Shown in pieces: positions 1 to 6,627 of a DNA stretch of 39,732 bases. A program made the position numbers and the translations under genes. The notes under the pieces are model-generated. The model was given only the letters and a program-made list of their open reading frames with translations. It searched no databases and was not told the origin of the DNA. Position 1 is the first letter of the stretch, and the number at the start of each line of letters is the position of its first letter. The DNA comes from CAIVVT01 sp963757265 (lineage in GTDB: Bacteria > Acidobacteriota > Terriglobia > Bryobacterales > Bryobacteraceae): assembly GCA_963757265.1 (NCBI GenBank), contig CAVWRA010000001.1, positions 1-39,732 on the forward strand, in the 5' to 3' direction.

Positions 1-560
1 ACACGGGAAAAAAGAACCGTGGCTGCTAGCGCCAGCCAAGTTCCCTTCCGTTCAGCAATCAGCACCGTTCGGCCTGCCACCTGCGCCACATAGCCGTTGT
101 TGCCCCAGCCTCCCGCCTCAAGATGAGGTGCGCATAAGGCGTACAGCCGCAACTTGGAGAGAAACGATTCGTCACCTGTTAACTTGGTGTGTTGAAGAAC
201 GCAGGCCATGTGCGGGTCGGAGATGATCTCTTTGACAATGGCATAGTGCCCGGCTGGATCGGAATTCGTACAGCGGTATCCCAAGCCGTGGTCCGACAGA
301 TGTTCCAGTTTGGATTCGAGATGGCGCTTTTCGTCGTGGAAAAAGCTCTTGCCGTCGGTGATGAGATATTGAAGGTCCCGGAGTTGGGGTCGGTCCACCG
401 TCGGAAAATAGACTTCGGTGATGATGCCGTTCCAAAACGTGAACCAGATCCGGCTGGAAGCTGCATAAGCAGTTCCCACCCCATCCTTTCCTCCATGCGT
501 CCATCTGGGCTCGATGCCCGGCCATCCAAAAGCCTCGTTGTATTTGCTAGTGGGTTTCAT
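1..560 (-). CDS. GH15 glucoamylase / glucodextranase-like protein, 5' part only (runs off the left edge)
   Basis: The frame opens with ATG at 558-560 (minus strand), preceded by AGGAAC about 8 bases upstream, and stays open for 186 codons to the window edge, so the C-terminal part is missing. The protein begins MKPTSKYNEAFGWPGIEPRW, followed by KDGVGTAY, SSRIWFTFWNGIITEVYFPT and DRPQLRDLQYLITDGKSFFH. This is the all-beta N-terminal domain (domain N) of bacterial glucan 1,4-alpha-glucosidases and glucodextranases. Members of this family release glucose from the non-reducing ends of alpha-glucans. The catalytic (alpha/alpha)6 domain would lie outside the window, so activity cannot be judged. 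There is no signal peptide, which suggests cytoplasmic action on glycogen or maltodextrin. Family members of this architecture are usually about 800 residues. The family call is firm; the exact substrate is not. Confidence 0.88.
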   Translation of the reverse strand, partial: MKPTSKYNEAFGWPGIEPRWTHGGKDGVGTAYAASSRIWFTFWNGIITEVYFPTVDRPQLRDLQYLITDGKSFFHDEKRHLESKLEHLSDHGLGYRCTNSDPAGHYAIVKEIISDPHMACVLQHTKLTGDESFLSKLRLYALCAPHLEAGGWGNNGYVAQVAGRTVLIAERKGTWLALAATVLFSR

Positions 561-722
561 TTCTTGTTCCTTCGCTCCGCCAATCCCCCTCTCCGCCATC
601 TACGCCGTCCAACTAACCGAACCATCCGGCGACGTCTGCCGCGGCCGTGGTCTGCGCATATGTCACGCTGCCGAACATGCAAAACCAACGGCTCTTTCGG
701 ACGAAACTGAGCGCGCCATGAA

Positions 723-767
723 GGCCTGCTAACAGGCCGAGATCAGGGCCCAGCCTGTTAGCAGGCC
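723..767. repeat. Long inverted repeat (15-bp perfect arms)
   Basis: GGCCTGCTAACAGGC at 723-737 is the exact reverse complement of GCCTGTTAGCAGGCC at 753-767, with a 15-base spacer. Each arm is itself a smaller palindrome (GCCTG CTAA CAGGC), so cruciform or alternative hairpins are possible. No T-tract follows on either strand, so it is not a classical intrinsic terminator. It could be a recombination or protein-binding site, or part of a small mobile repeat. Confidence 0.7.
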
Positions 768-895
768 GTTACGACTCCGTCCCATTTGGGACATCTGTGA
801 AGGGCCTTTCGGTTTTGAATATTAACCTGGCCTGACCGAGGTTTTGTACCAGTTTGATTGAGAGTATACCGCTGGTAAAGACATCACTAGCCAGA

Positions 896-986
896 CCGGG
901 ACATGTCCCGGCTTTGTCTCCCTTTCGAAGGGAAGGAAGTAAGATTCCTGGAACGTCTTACGACCCCTCCTAAAAGGGAGGGGTCG
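896..986. repeat. Three consecutive palindromes/hairpins
   Basis: Three stem-loops follow each other. CCGGGACATGTCCCGG at 896-911 is a perfect 16-bp palindrome. TCCCTT (919-924) pairs with AAGGGA (928-933) around TCG. CGACCCCTCC (961-970) pairs perfectly with GGAGGGGTCG (977-986) around a 6-base loop. The last could end transcripts entering from either side, but no U-run follows it. The 896-911 palindrome has the form of a dimeric repressor site. Function unknown. Confidence 0.6.
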
Positions 987-1057
987 AGACCTAAACAAAG
1001 CAGAGGGACAAATTCCGAACAAGATCAGTAACGGTTACGGCCCTTCTTCACCGCCGC

Positions 1058-1540
1058 CTATTCTCTCGGGGCCTCTACCGAGTCCTTTTTGACAGCCGCC
1101 TTCTTTCCGCCAGTCATCTTGCGGGTGGTCTTCTTCGTTGTCGAGGGTTCTGGCTTTCCCTGTGCTGCCTTGACCGCTGCCCAACGCTTTCGGGCCGCCT
1201 CAGCCATCGCCTTTCTGCCAGCCGCACTGATCTTCCGTTTTGGTTTTGCCGGGACCGTGGCTGGCGCTGCCGGTTTGGATTCGCCCCGGATCTTTGCCCA
1301 TCGCCGCTGTTGGGCTTCCTTCATTTTGCGTCGGGTCTCAGCAGAAAACTTCTTGCGCTTGGGCCTGGTGCCTTCCGCCTTGGCAGCGGACTCTGCGCGA
1401 ACACCGGTCAGGAGGCTTCGAAGTTCGGCGATCTGTTGGTCGATTTGGGCCTTTCGCGACTCGTAGCCTGCGATGGCGGCGACAATAATTTCGTTCGTGA
1501 GTTTTGGTGGCATATAAGTGTTTGTCTCTTGCAGCTCCAT
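1058..1540 (-). CDS. Lys/Arg/Ala-rich protein with two tandem RW-type motifs; unknown function
   Basis: I take the start as ATG at 1540 (MELQETNTY) or ATG at 1513 (MPPKLTNEI); neither has a good Shine-Dalgarno, and the open frame further upstream overlaps a gene remnant. The N-terminal part (IIVAAIAGYESRKAQIDQQI) looks like a short coiled coil. The middle holds two copies of one motif, KKFSAETRRKMKEAQQRRWA and RKISAAGRKAMAEAARKRWA, separated by a Pro/Ala-rich linker. The C-terminus is a Lys-rich tail (KKTTRK, GGKKAAVKK) resembling histone H1-type tails. The tandem motif resembles small DNA-binding-like motifs seen in soil bacteria, but I do not recognise a characterised family. A basic nucleoid-associated role is an inference from composition. 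It is around 160 residues and stands alone. Confidence 0.6.
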   Translation of the reverse strand: MELQETNTYMPPKLTNEIIVAAIAGYESRKAQIDQQIAELRSLLTGVRAESAAKAEGTRPKRKKFSAETRRKMKEAQQRRWAKIRGESKPAAPATVPAKPKRKISAAGRKAMAEAARKRWAAVKAAQGKPEPSTTKKTTRKMTGGKKAAVKKDSVEAPRE

Positions 1541-1643
1541 TATCATCATCTTGGCACAGGATAGCGCCGTGAATTCGGCAGGAATGCCGGGACTATCGCC
1601 CGGCGCTGGACGATACATGTGGGTAACCGGCCAACAATTTCGT

Positions 1644-1907
1644 TTAGCCTCCGGCGCCTCTTCTCTTCTCCTCTCGGCTGGCTGCCTGCTCGAGCGTATC
1701 ATACACCCGCACCATTGCTTCAGTATCCTGCCGGCAGTAGGCGAGCGACGCGGCGCGCAGCCTCGTTTTCTCGTCCGGGTTGAGTTGTCCATGCACTAGC
1801 TTCTCCCACGTGAGCCCAGCCTCCCAGCCTTCGGCGACCTCCATACCCTCATACGTCATCTCCGGCACCAGTGCGGCCAGCGTTAGCATGGGTTGTGGAG
1901 TCCCCAC
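1644..1907 (-). pseudogene. C-terminal remnant of a DUF2779 protein
   Basis: The minus frame ending at TAA 1644-1646 encodes LAALVPEMTYEGMEVAEG followed by LASLAYCRQDTEAMVRVYDTL-like sequence (the match is in two blocks). This is the usual C-terminal end of DUF2779 proteins, where LVPEMTYEG and LAYCRQDT are hallmarks; the YCRQD part resembles the last motif of RNase-H-fold exonucleases. The full family is several hundred residues. Here the match stops near 1880-1905, immediately against the start of the oppositely oriented Mut7-C gene, with no ATG and no upstream homologous sequence. I read it as a truncated leftover from a rearrangement. The only possible start (GTG 1907) has no ribosome site. 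Confidence 0.6.
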
Positions 1908-2665
1908 AAGGCCGCGTCTCGCTGCGCTTCTACGCCGAACTCAACGATCATCTCTCGCGAGAGCAGCGCTACAAGAGCCTGGAGAGGGTGTTCTACGTCC
2001 CCGGCTCCGTCAAGGATCTGATCGAGAGCTGCGGCGTGCCACACACTGAGGTCGAGCTGATCGTCGCGAACGGCGAGTCCGTCCCGTTCACCTACGTCGT
2101 CCGCCACGGCGATCGGGTTGCCGTGTATCCGATGTTCGAGTCGTTCGACGTCACCCCGGAGTTGAAGCTGGGCCGCGAGGCGCTGCGCCAGCCGAAGTTC
2201 GTGCTCGACGTGCACCTGGGCAGGCTGGCGGCCTATCTGCGCATGCTCGGCTTCGATGCCGTTTACGGCAATCGCTGCGAGGACGCGGAACTCGTCCGCA
2301 TCTCCTCTCAAAAAAGGCGCATTCTGCTTACGCGAGACCGCGGGCTGCTGATGCACGGCGCCGTGACTCGCGGCTACCTCGTACGGCAGATCGGGAGCCG
2401 GCGCCAGCTGGCCGAGGTCGTGGAGCGCTTCGATCTCGCGCGGTCGATCCGGCCCTTCACCTACTGCATGGCGTGCAACGGTAAGTTGACGCCGGTTCCG
2501 AAGGAGCAGGTTCGCAGCGTGCTGCCGCTGCAGATCGCCGAGTCTTGCGATGATTTTCAGCAATGTCGGCAGTGCGGCAAGGTGTACTGGAAAGGCTCGC
2601 ATCACCGGCGCATGCAGCAGTGGATCGATGAATTGACAAGGGACGAAAGCGCGGCGAGCCGCTAG
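1895..2665 (+). CDS. Mut7-C RNase domain protein with N-terminal ubiquitin-like fold
   Basis: The start is uncertain: GTG 1895 gives VESPQGRVSLRFYAELNDHL, matching where family members begin; GTG 1871 adds eight residues. Neither has a Shine-Dalgarno. The first 80 residues are a ThiS/ubiquitin-like fold (RFYAELNDHL ... RVAVYP). From about residue 100 comes the Mut7-C domain, a PIN-like nuclease fold, with FVLDVHLGRLAAYLRMLGFD, CEDAELV and ILLTRDRGLL supplying the conserved acidic residues. A C-terminal zinc ribbon has two Cys pairs (CMAC and CRQC) and KVYWKGSHHRRM. Family members are predicted RNases; no substrate is established to my knowledge. Length, about 256 residues, is normal and all key residues are present. 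Two small genes follow in the same direction. Confidence 0.82.
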   Translation: MESPQGRVSLRFYAELNDHLSREQRYKSLERVFYVPGSVKDLIESCGVPHTEVELIVANGESVPFTYVVRHGDRVAVYPMFESFDVTPELKLGREALRQPKFVLDVHLGRLAAYLRMLGFDAVYGNRCEDAELVRISSQKRRILLTRDRGLLMHGAVTRGYLVRQIGSRRQLAEVVERFDLARSIRPFTYCMACNGKLTPVPKEQVRSVLPLQIAESCDDFQQCRQCGKVYWKGSHHRRMQQWIDELTRDESAASR

Positions 2666-2705
2666 CGCCAGCCGCGGCGAATGGGGCGCGGATCTGGAAG
2701 TAGAG

Positions 2706-2945
2706 ATGAAAGTCGAAGTGACCAGTTACTCCGGATACAAAGGAGACGAGCGTCCGCTGCGTTTCTGGTTGAGGAGTCAGGACTACGAGGTGGAACAGGT
2801 CATCGATCAGTGGTACGGGCCGGAGGACGTTTTCTTCAAGGTGCGGGCGAACGACGGCCATGTGTACATCCTCCGGCGGCGGCCGGTGGAGCCCGAAGCG
2901 GAGTGGACCCTGGAAGCGTTTCGCGACACCAGGCGGCGCGGCTGA
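2706..2945 (+). CDS. Small conserved-looking protein, 79 aa, unknown function
   Basis: ATG 2706 has GGAAGTAGAG directly upstream. The product, starting MKVEVTSYSGYKGDERPLRF, is a compact beta-rich sequence with WYGPEDVFFKVRANDGHVYI and LRRRPVEPEAEW. It has no signal peptide or membrane segment. The pattern (strand, loop, YEVEQVIDQWYG, strand, NDGHVYIL, strand) suggests a small SH3-like or OB-like barrel, which is inference only. It lies 40 bases after the Mut7-C gene and 11 bases before the next gene on the same strand, so all three may be one operon. Confidence 0.7.
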   Translation: MKVEVTSYSGYKGDERPLRFWLRSQDYEVEQVIDQWYGPEDVFFKVRANDGHVYILRRRPVEPEAEWTLEAFRDTRRRG

Positions 2946-2956
2946 AGGAGAGGGTC

Positions 2957-3673
2957 ATGCGCACAGCATCTCATTCAACTCGGCGGCGTGCGGCGAGCGC
3001 GCCGGCGAGCGATGAGCAAGCGCCGGATTCGGGACTCGCAACGTGGTCCGGAGCGCTCAGGCTCGCGCACGAATGGACGCTAAGCTGTGGTGCGGAAACC
3101 GACCCCGCACTCCTCCGCGAGCTCATTCGGCCGGCTGCGCGTGCCGTCCCCGGCTCCATGGCACGGCGTGTGGGAGCATGCCGGATTTCGCTTGCCGCGG
3201 AGGCGGGAGGCGGCGTGGCGTCGCAGTGGACGATGACGGAGAACGGGCTGGAGGTGTCGGTCGCAACGGCCGGAGTGGAGGAGCACGACGTGGCGATGGA
3301 ACTGCTCCTGTGCCTGGGGCAGGCACTCTGGGAACGGCTCTCGGACGCGCAGCTGCGCGCCTACTGGACGCTGCTCCGGGAGGAGATCGGCGCGGGGATC
3401 GAAGGCGAAATCGACGAGCAGGCGCTCGAGGAGAAGGCTGCACTGCTGGAATGCCGGTTGCACGCCGGCAGCCGCCGGCGGCTGGAGCGCTATGGCCGTG
3501 CTTCGTTCGCCGGCACCGCGGCCGAATACGTCCACTGCCTGTGGCACGAGGTCACAGTGCGAACCGGTCCCGAGCACCTGCCTGCGCAGGCGTTGCGGCG
3601 GCGCCTGGAGCTGCTTGCAGGCTGGTTCCCGCCGGACCGGGGCCGGCGGCTGTTCCCCACGGAACGGCGTTGA
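2957..3673 (+). CDS. Unknown protein, 238 aa, alpha-helical
   Basis: The ATG at 2957 follows AAGGAG and is preferred over the longer open frame beginning at 2681, which would overlap the previous gene. The N-terminus is basic (MRTASHSTRRRAASAPASD). The rest is helical and acidic, with MELLLCLGQALWERLSDAQL, LLREEIGAGIEGEIDEQALE and FAGTAAEYVHCLWHEVTVRT. No transmembrane segment, metal motif or known domain is visible. Codon use is strongly GC3-biased like other host genes, so it is very likely expressed. It may be cotranscribed with 2706-2945. I do not recognise the family. Confidence 0.7.
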   Translation: MRTASHSTRRRAASAPASDEQAPDSGLATWSGALRLAHEWTLSCGAETDPALLRELIRPAARAVPGSMARRVGACRISLAAEAGGGVASQWTMTENGLEVSVATAGVEEHDVAMELLLCLGQALWERLSDAQLRAYWTLLREEIGAGIEGEIDEQALEEKAALLECRLHAGSRRRLERYGRASFAGTAAEYVHCLWHEVTVRTGPEHLPAQALRRRLELLAGWFPPDRGRRLFPTERR

Positions 3674-3752
3674 GCAGCAGGCTCCAGCGCCGGGCCGGAA
3701 GCCGCGCAAGAGATCCCCGCGTGGGAAACCAGCTCAGGCTCTCGCGCGCCTG

Positions 3753-3758
3753 TATAAT
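3753..3758 (+). promoter_or_regulatory. -10 box TATAAT
   Basis: A perfect TATAAT lies 15 bases before ATG 3774. GGGGA between them can act as a ribosome site, so this transcript would have a short leader. No clear -35 box. Confidence 0.5.
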
Positions 3759-3773
3759 GCTCGCCGGGGAACC

Positions 3774-4052
3774 ATGCGGGTTCTGCTGATTGCGGCGGAC
3801 AACGAGCGGACGAGCGTCCTGCCGCTCCCACTGGGCCCGGCCTGTGTCGCCGCCGCCTGCCGCGCCGCCGGAGACGAGGCGGCGTTGTTGGACCTCATGT
3901 TCGAGAGCGATCCGGCATCCGCCGTCCGGGACAGAATCGCTGCGTTTCGCCCCGACGTGATCGGCATTTCGGTGCGCAACATCGATAACCAGAACATGGC
4001 CGGATCGCGGAACCGGATACTTCGCTTGAGTGCCGGGGGCGCGGGCACGTGA
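3774..4052 (+). pseudogene. B12-binding-domain radical SAM protein, N-terminal fragment
   Basis: ATG 3774 has GGGGA upstream. The frame starts MRVLLIAADNERTSVLPLPL, then GPACVAAACRAAGDEAALLD, RPDVIGISVRNIDNQNM and stops at TGA 4050. This is the cobalamin-binding Rossmann half of radical SAM proteins of the B12-binding type, in which IGISVRNID is highly typical. Homology ends abruptly after NQNM, near 3999. The remaining residues (AGSRNRILRLSAGGAGT) are unrelated, and the CxxxCxxC radical SAM domain is absent. Complete members exceed 400 residues. The break coincides with the left border of a segment that ends at an integrase fragment and tRNA-Cys, so the gene was probably cut by that insertion or a linked deletion. 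A B12-binding protein of 92 residues is unlikely to work alone. Confidence 0.7.
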
Positions 4053-4328
4053 GACGCAGCATATCAAAGGCAAATGCGCATAGGGAACTGAATCCTCCTG
4101 ACACCGTCCGGCACGGCCAGGACAGCGTTCCTTCCATCTTCTTCAATCACGCTGTCCCCCCGGGGCTTGTCCCTCCGGTGGGCGTCCTCGTGACGAATAC
4201 GCAGCCCAAGAATCGCAGCAGCCATTCACCGAGAATGCTGTGCGGTCTTCGAATCCCAATCAGGTGCCGTACAATTCAAGGGAGCCGGAGCCGAACGATC
4301 TGATTCCGAATGATGAACGAGGTGGGCG

Positions 4329-5414
4329 GTGCGACAGAGAATTGTTGTTTTAGGCGCAGGGCGGGTGGGTAAGACGATCGCCGCGGATTTTTCCGAAGAG
4401 TTCGAGGTAACATCGGCGGATATAGACTTGAGTGCGCTTCAATCCCTGGCTTCCCGCTATCGGGTCAACACCAGAGTCACCGATCTTGGCAGCGTCGAAG
4501 AACTGAGCGCTTCCGTCCGCGATGCGGATCTGGTCGTCTCCGCGGTGCCCGGACACATGGGCTTCAATACGCTGAGAACCCTCATCGAGAACAGGAAAGA
4601 CGTCGTTGACATCTCCTTCTTCGCTGAAGATGCGTTCGAACTAGATGATCTGGCCAGATGGAACAATGTAACCGCAGCCGTCGATTGCGGTCTGGCTCCC
4701 GGCATCCCTGACTTCCTGGCTGGTTTCTTTGCCGGCCAGATGCAGATTCGGGATTTCGAGTTCATGGTCGGCGGTCTTCATTTCGGCCGCTCGCAACCCC
4801 ATCAATACTTGCCGACATTCTCCCCCGTAGATGTCTGGGAGGAATACACGCGTCCAGCGCGTTACGTAAGAGACGGCAAACTGATCACCATGCCCGCGTT
4901 GTCCGAGCCGGAACTTGTCGAATTCCAAATCGGTGGTCACGCCCTGGTCCTTGAAGCCTTCAACACCGATGGCTTGCGCACGCTCATCACCACGATGGAC
5001 GGACGCATTCCCAACATGAAGGAAAAGACCCTTCGCTATCCCGGCCACATCTCCTACATCAAAGAACTTCAGGAGACCGGAAAGGCCTGGACGCCGGACG
5101 CATGGAAGCCGGGCGATGACCAAGATGAATTCACGATCATGCGAATCAATCTCCATGGATTCGAGAGCGGAGTGGAGAAGAAGTTCTCCTACACGCTCTT
5201 CGCCACCTTCGACAAGGAGAAACGCATCAGCTCCATGTCGAGAACCACGGGCTACACCTGCACCGGCGTCGCGCGTTGCGTACTCGATGGCACCTACAAG
5301 CGCGCAGGCATTTCCCCGCCGTCGATCATCGGCGAATCGCCGGGATGCCTGAACCGCATATTCGCACACCTTAGGGCACGTAACGTCGTTCTTGAGAGGG
5401 ACGATGCATTATAG
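4329..5414 (+). CDS. Saccharopine dehydrogenase-like (lysine dehydrogenase-type) oxidoreductase
   Basis: GTG 4329 is chosen because AGGTGGG lies just upstream and the protein begins directly with the Rossmann strand, MRQRIVVLGAGRVGKTIAAD (GxGxxG at residues 9-14). ADIDLSALQSLA follows as the nucleotide-specifying strand, then DLVVSAVPGHMG and AVDCGLAPGIPDFLAG, typical of saccharopine dehydrogenases and L-lysine dehydrogenases acting with NAD(P)+. Length, 361 residues, is normal and no frame break is seen. The specific substrate (lysine, saccharopine or carboxynorspermidine) cannot be told from sequence alone. Codon use is less GC3-biased than the surrounding host genes. With the integrase fragment just downstream, this suggests arrival by horizontal transfer. 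No promoter is obvious; the 276 bases before it hold no gene I can support. Confidence 0.82.
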   Translation: MRQRIVVLGAGRVGKTIAADFSEEFEVTSADIDLSALQSLASRYRVNTRVTDLGSVEELSASVRDADLVVSAVPGHMGFNTLRTLIENRKDVVDISFFAEDAFELDDLARWNNVTAAVDCGLAPGIPDFLAGFFAGQMQIRDFEFMVGGLHFGRSQPHQYLPTFSPVDVWEEYTRPARYVRDGKLITMPALSEPELVEFQIGGHALVLEAFNTDGLRTLITTMDGRIPNMKEKTLRYPGHISYIKELQETGKAWTPDAWKPGDDQDEFTIMRINLHGFESGVEKKFSYTLFATFDKEKRISSMSRTTGYTCTGVARCVLDGTYKRAGISPPSIIGESPGCLNRIFAHLRARNVVLERDDAL

Positions 5415-5657
5415 AAGCGCCTGCCGGCGGCTTGAGAGCAAGGAGCCATTTCCAGGGCAGGCTCTTTCGGCTCACGAGAGTCTCGGCGGTTTGCTTGAAG
5501 GTTCCCGACGCTGCCCATCTGATCGTCGGAACACAGCCGTTTGTCGTTCCTGATGCTCGAAGACGACCGATACAGGAAGTTGACGTGAAGCCTAAACGTT
5601 GACCTCGTCGCCCGGACAATTTGAATCTCAAGAGGCCAAACGAAAGCCGCTCGACGG

Positions 5658-6233
5658 ATGCTACGTCTCACTGCAGTTTCATTCGAGGTTCTGAAACGGC
5701 GAATACACGCAGGGCAGGAGTCCGAGGCGAGGCTGAAGGACGTCTGCACGCGGGTGGGCAAGCGGCTGAAGCTGGATCCGCAGAAACTTGCCGAGCGAGA
5801 GCGTCAACAGCGTGCGATCGTCTTCCCGGCACGCAGATCGGGGAAACGCGGCAAGGGTCACGTTACGCTTTCGGGTTTGGAGAACTGCCACAACGATGCT
5901 CTGGAAGCGTGCAAGGAGAAGGGCCAGATCATCCCGTTCGTTTTGCACGGCCTTCGACACACGTTCGCGACGAGGGCGGCACAGGAAGGAATGCCGCTGC
6001 CGACTTTGGCTTCGATTTTGGGCCATGCTTCCTTGCGTCAAGTGCAAAAATACGTTCATCCCACTCAAGACCATCAACAGGCAGAAATGGATCGAATCGA
6101 CAAAATCCGACAGGAGAGCAAGCTCCAGTACGCTGAGTCGGTGCGCTCTCAGGCCCACACCAGGCCCACAGCGGCTGGGAATCTGCGGGATTCCCACAGA
6201 CTGGACGGGAACGGGCGGGAAACGGTGCAATGA
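5658..6233 (+). pseudogene. Tyrosine recombinase (phage-type integrase), C-terminal catalytic fragment
   Basis: The frame contains VLHGLRHTFATRAAQEGMPL, then TLASILGHASLRQVQKYVHP. These are box II of tyrosine recombinases (HxLRHTFAT, GH and the Tyr nucleophile in KYVHP). The first segment, LRLTAVSFEVLKRRI, matches the usual strand and helix just after the first catalytic Arg region. The N-terminal core-binding domain and the first catalytic Arg are missing upstream of 5658: 5415-5650 holds no continuation in any frame. Complete enzymes are 300-400 residues; this is 191 with a long non-conserved tail. Its 3' end lies 71 bases from the 3' end of tRNA-Cys, the normal place for an integrase of a tRNA-targeting island. 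Without the N-terminal part it should be inactive. Confidence 0.75.
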
Positions 6234-6304
6234 GGCCCTGTCCGCGTATCTTGCCGATTTTACAGTTAACTACGGCGATTTCGAAGGAATGTCGAAAAAG
6301 AGGT

Positions 6305-6379
<75 letters not shown>

Positions 6380-6401
6380 AGATGATTTACATTTTACTGC
6401 A

Positions 6402-6429
6402 TTGGAGGCGCGGACCGGAATTGAACCGG
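6402..6429 (-). repeat. Duplicate of the tRNA-Cys 3' end (att-like remnant)
   Basis: Bases 6402-6429 repeat 6304-6331 with 27 of 28 identical (one G to A difference), covering CCA, the 3' acceptor strand and most of the T-arm in the same orientation. Sequence further right (to about 6470) cannot fold into a full tRNA: the anticodon stem does not pair. It is either a pseudo-tRNA from a tandem duplication or a leftover attachment site. Confidence 0.75.
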
Positions 6430-6615
6430 GCGCGGCGGGAGTTTGCAAGGTGCGTCTGATCGCCGGGCTGCCGCGGCGCGCTTCAAAGGCGTGATGGATG
6501 CGCCGGCGCTTTGAGCAAATCGTAGTGGCGGGAATGTCTCAACTCACGGCTGAAGGCGGCGGGCGCGCCGGCCGCTGTGAGCCGGCGGCGGCCAAACGGT
6601 CCGCGGAGGCGCGTT

Positions 6616-6621
6616 TACAAT
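6616..6621 (+). promoter_or_regulatory. -10 box TACAAT, leaderless-type
   Basis: TACAAT ends 6 bases before the GTG start at 6628, so transcription would begin at or next to the start codon. There is no Shine-Dalgarno sequence in the gap. Confidence 0.5.
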
Positions 6622-6627
6622 GGATGA

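Larger units (their letters stand above)
561..1057. other. Non-coding gap between two minus-strand genes, rich in inverted repeats
   Basis: No convincing gene lies here. Short open frames exist on both strands but have no recognisable protein, and their codon use does not match the neighbours. The stretch is notable for four inverted repeats between 723 and 986, listed separately. Base composition is less GC-rich than the flanking coding DNA from about 800 to 960. Confidence 0.6.

Noticed and set aside
4049..4303. Small plus-strand frame between the radical SAM fragment and the dehydrogenase
   Set aside because: No known motif and no ribosome site. The stretch is most likely junk from the insertion junction.
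6402..6475. Second complete tRNA gene
   Set aside because: Only the 3' acceptor/T-arm half matches; the anticodon stem does not pair and the 5' acceptor strand is absent.
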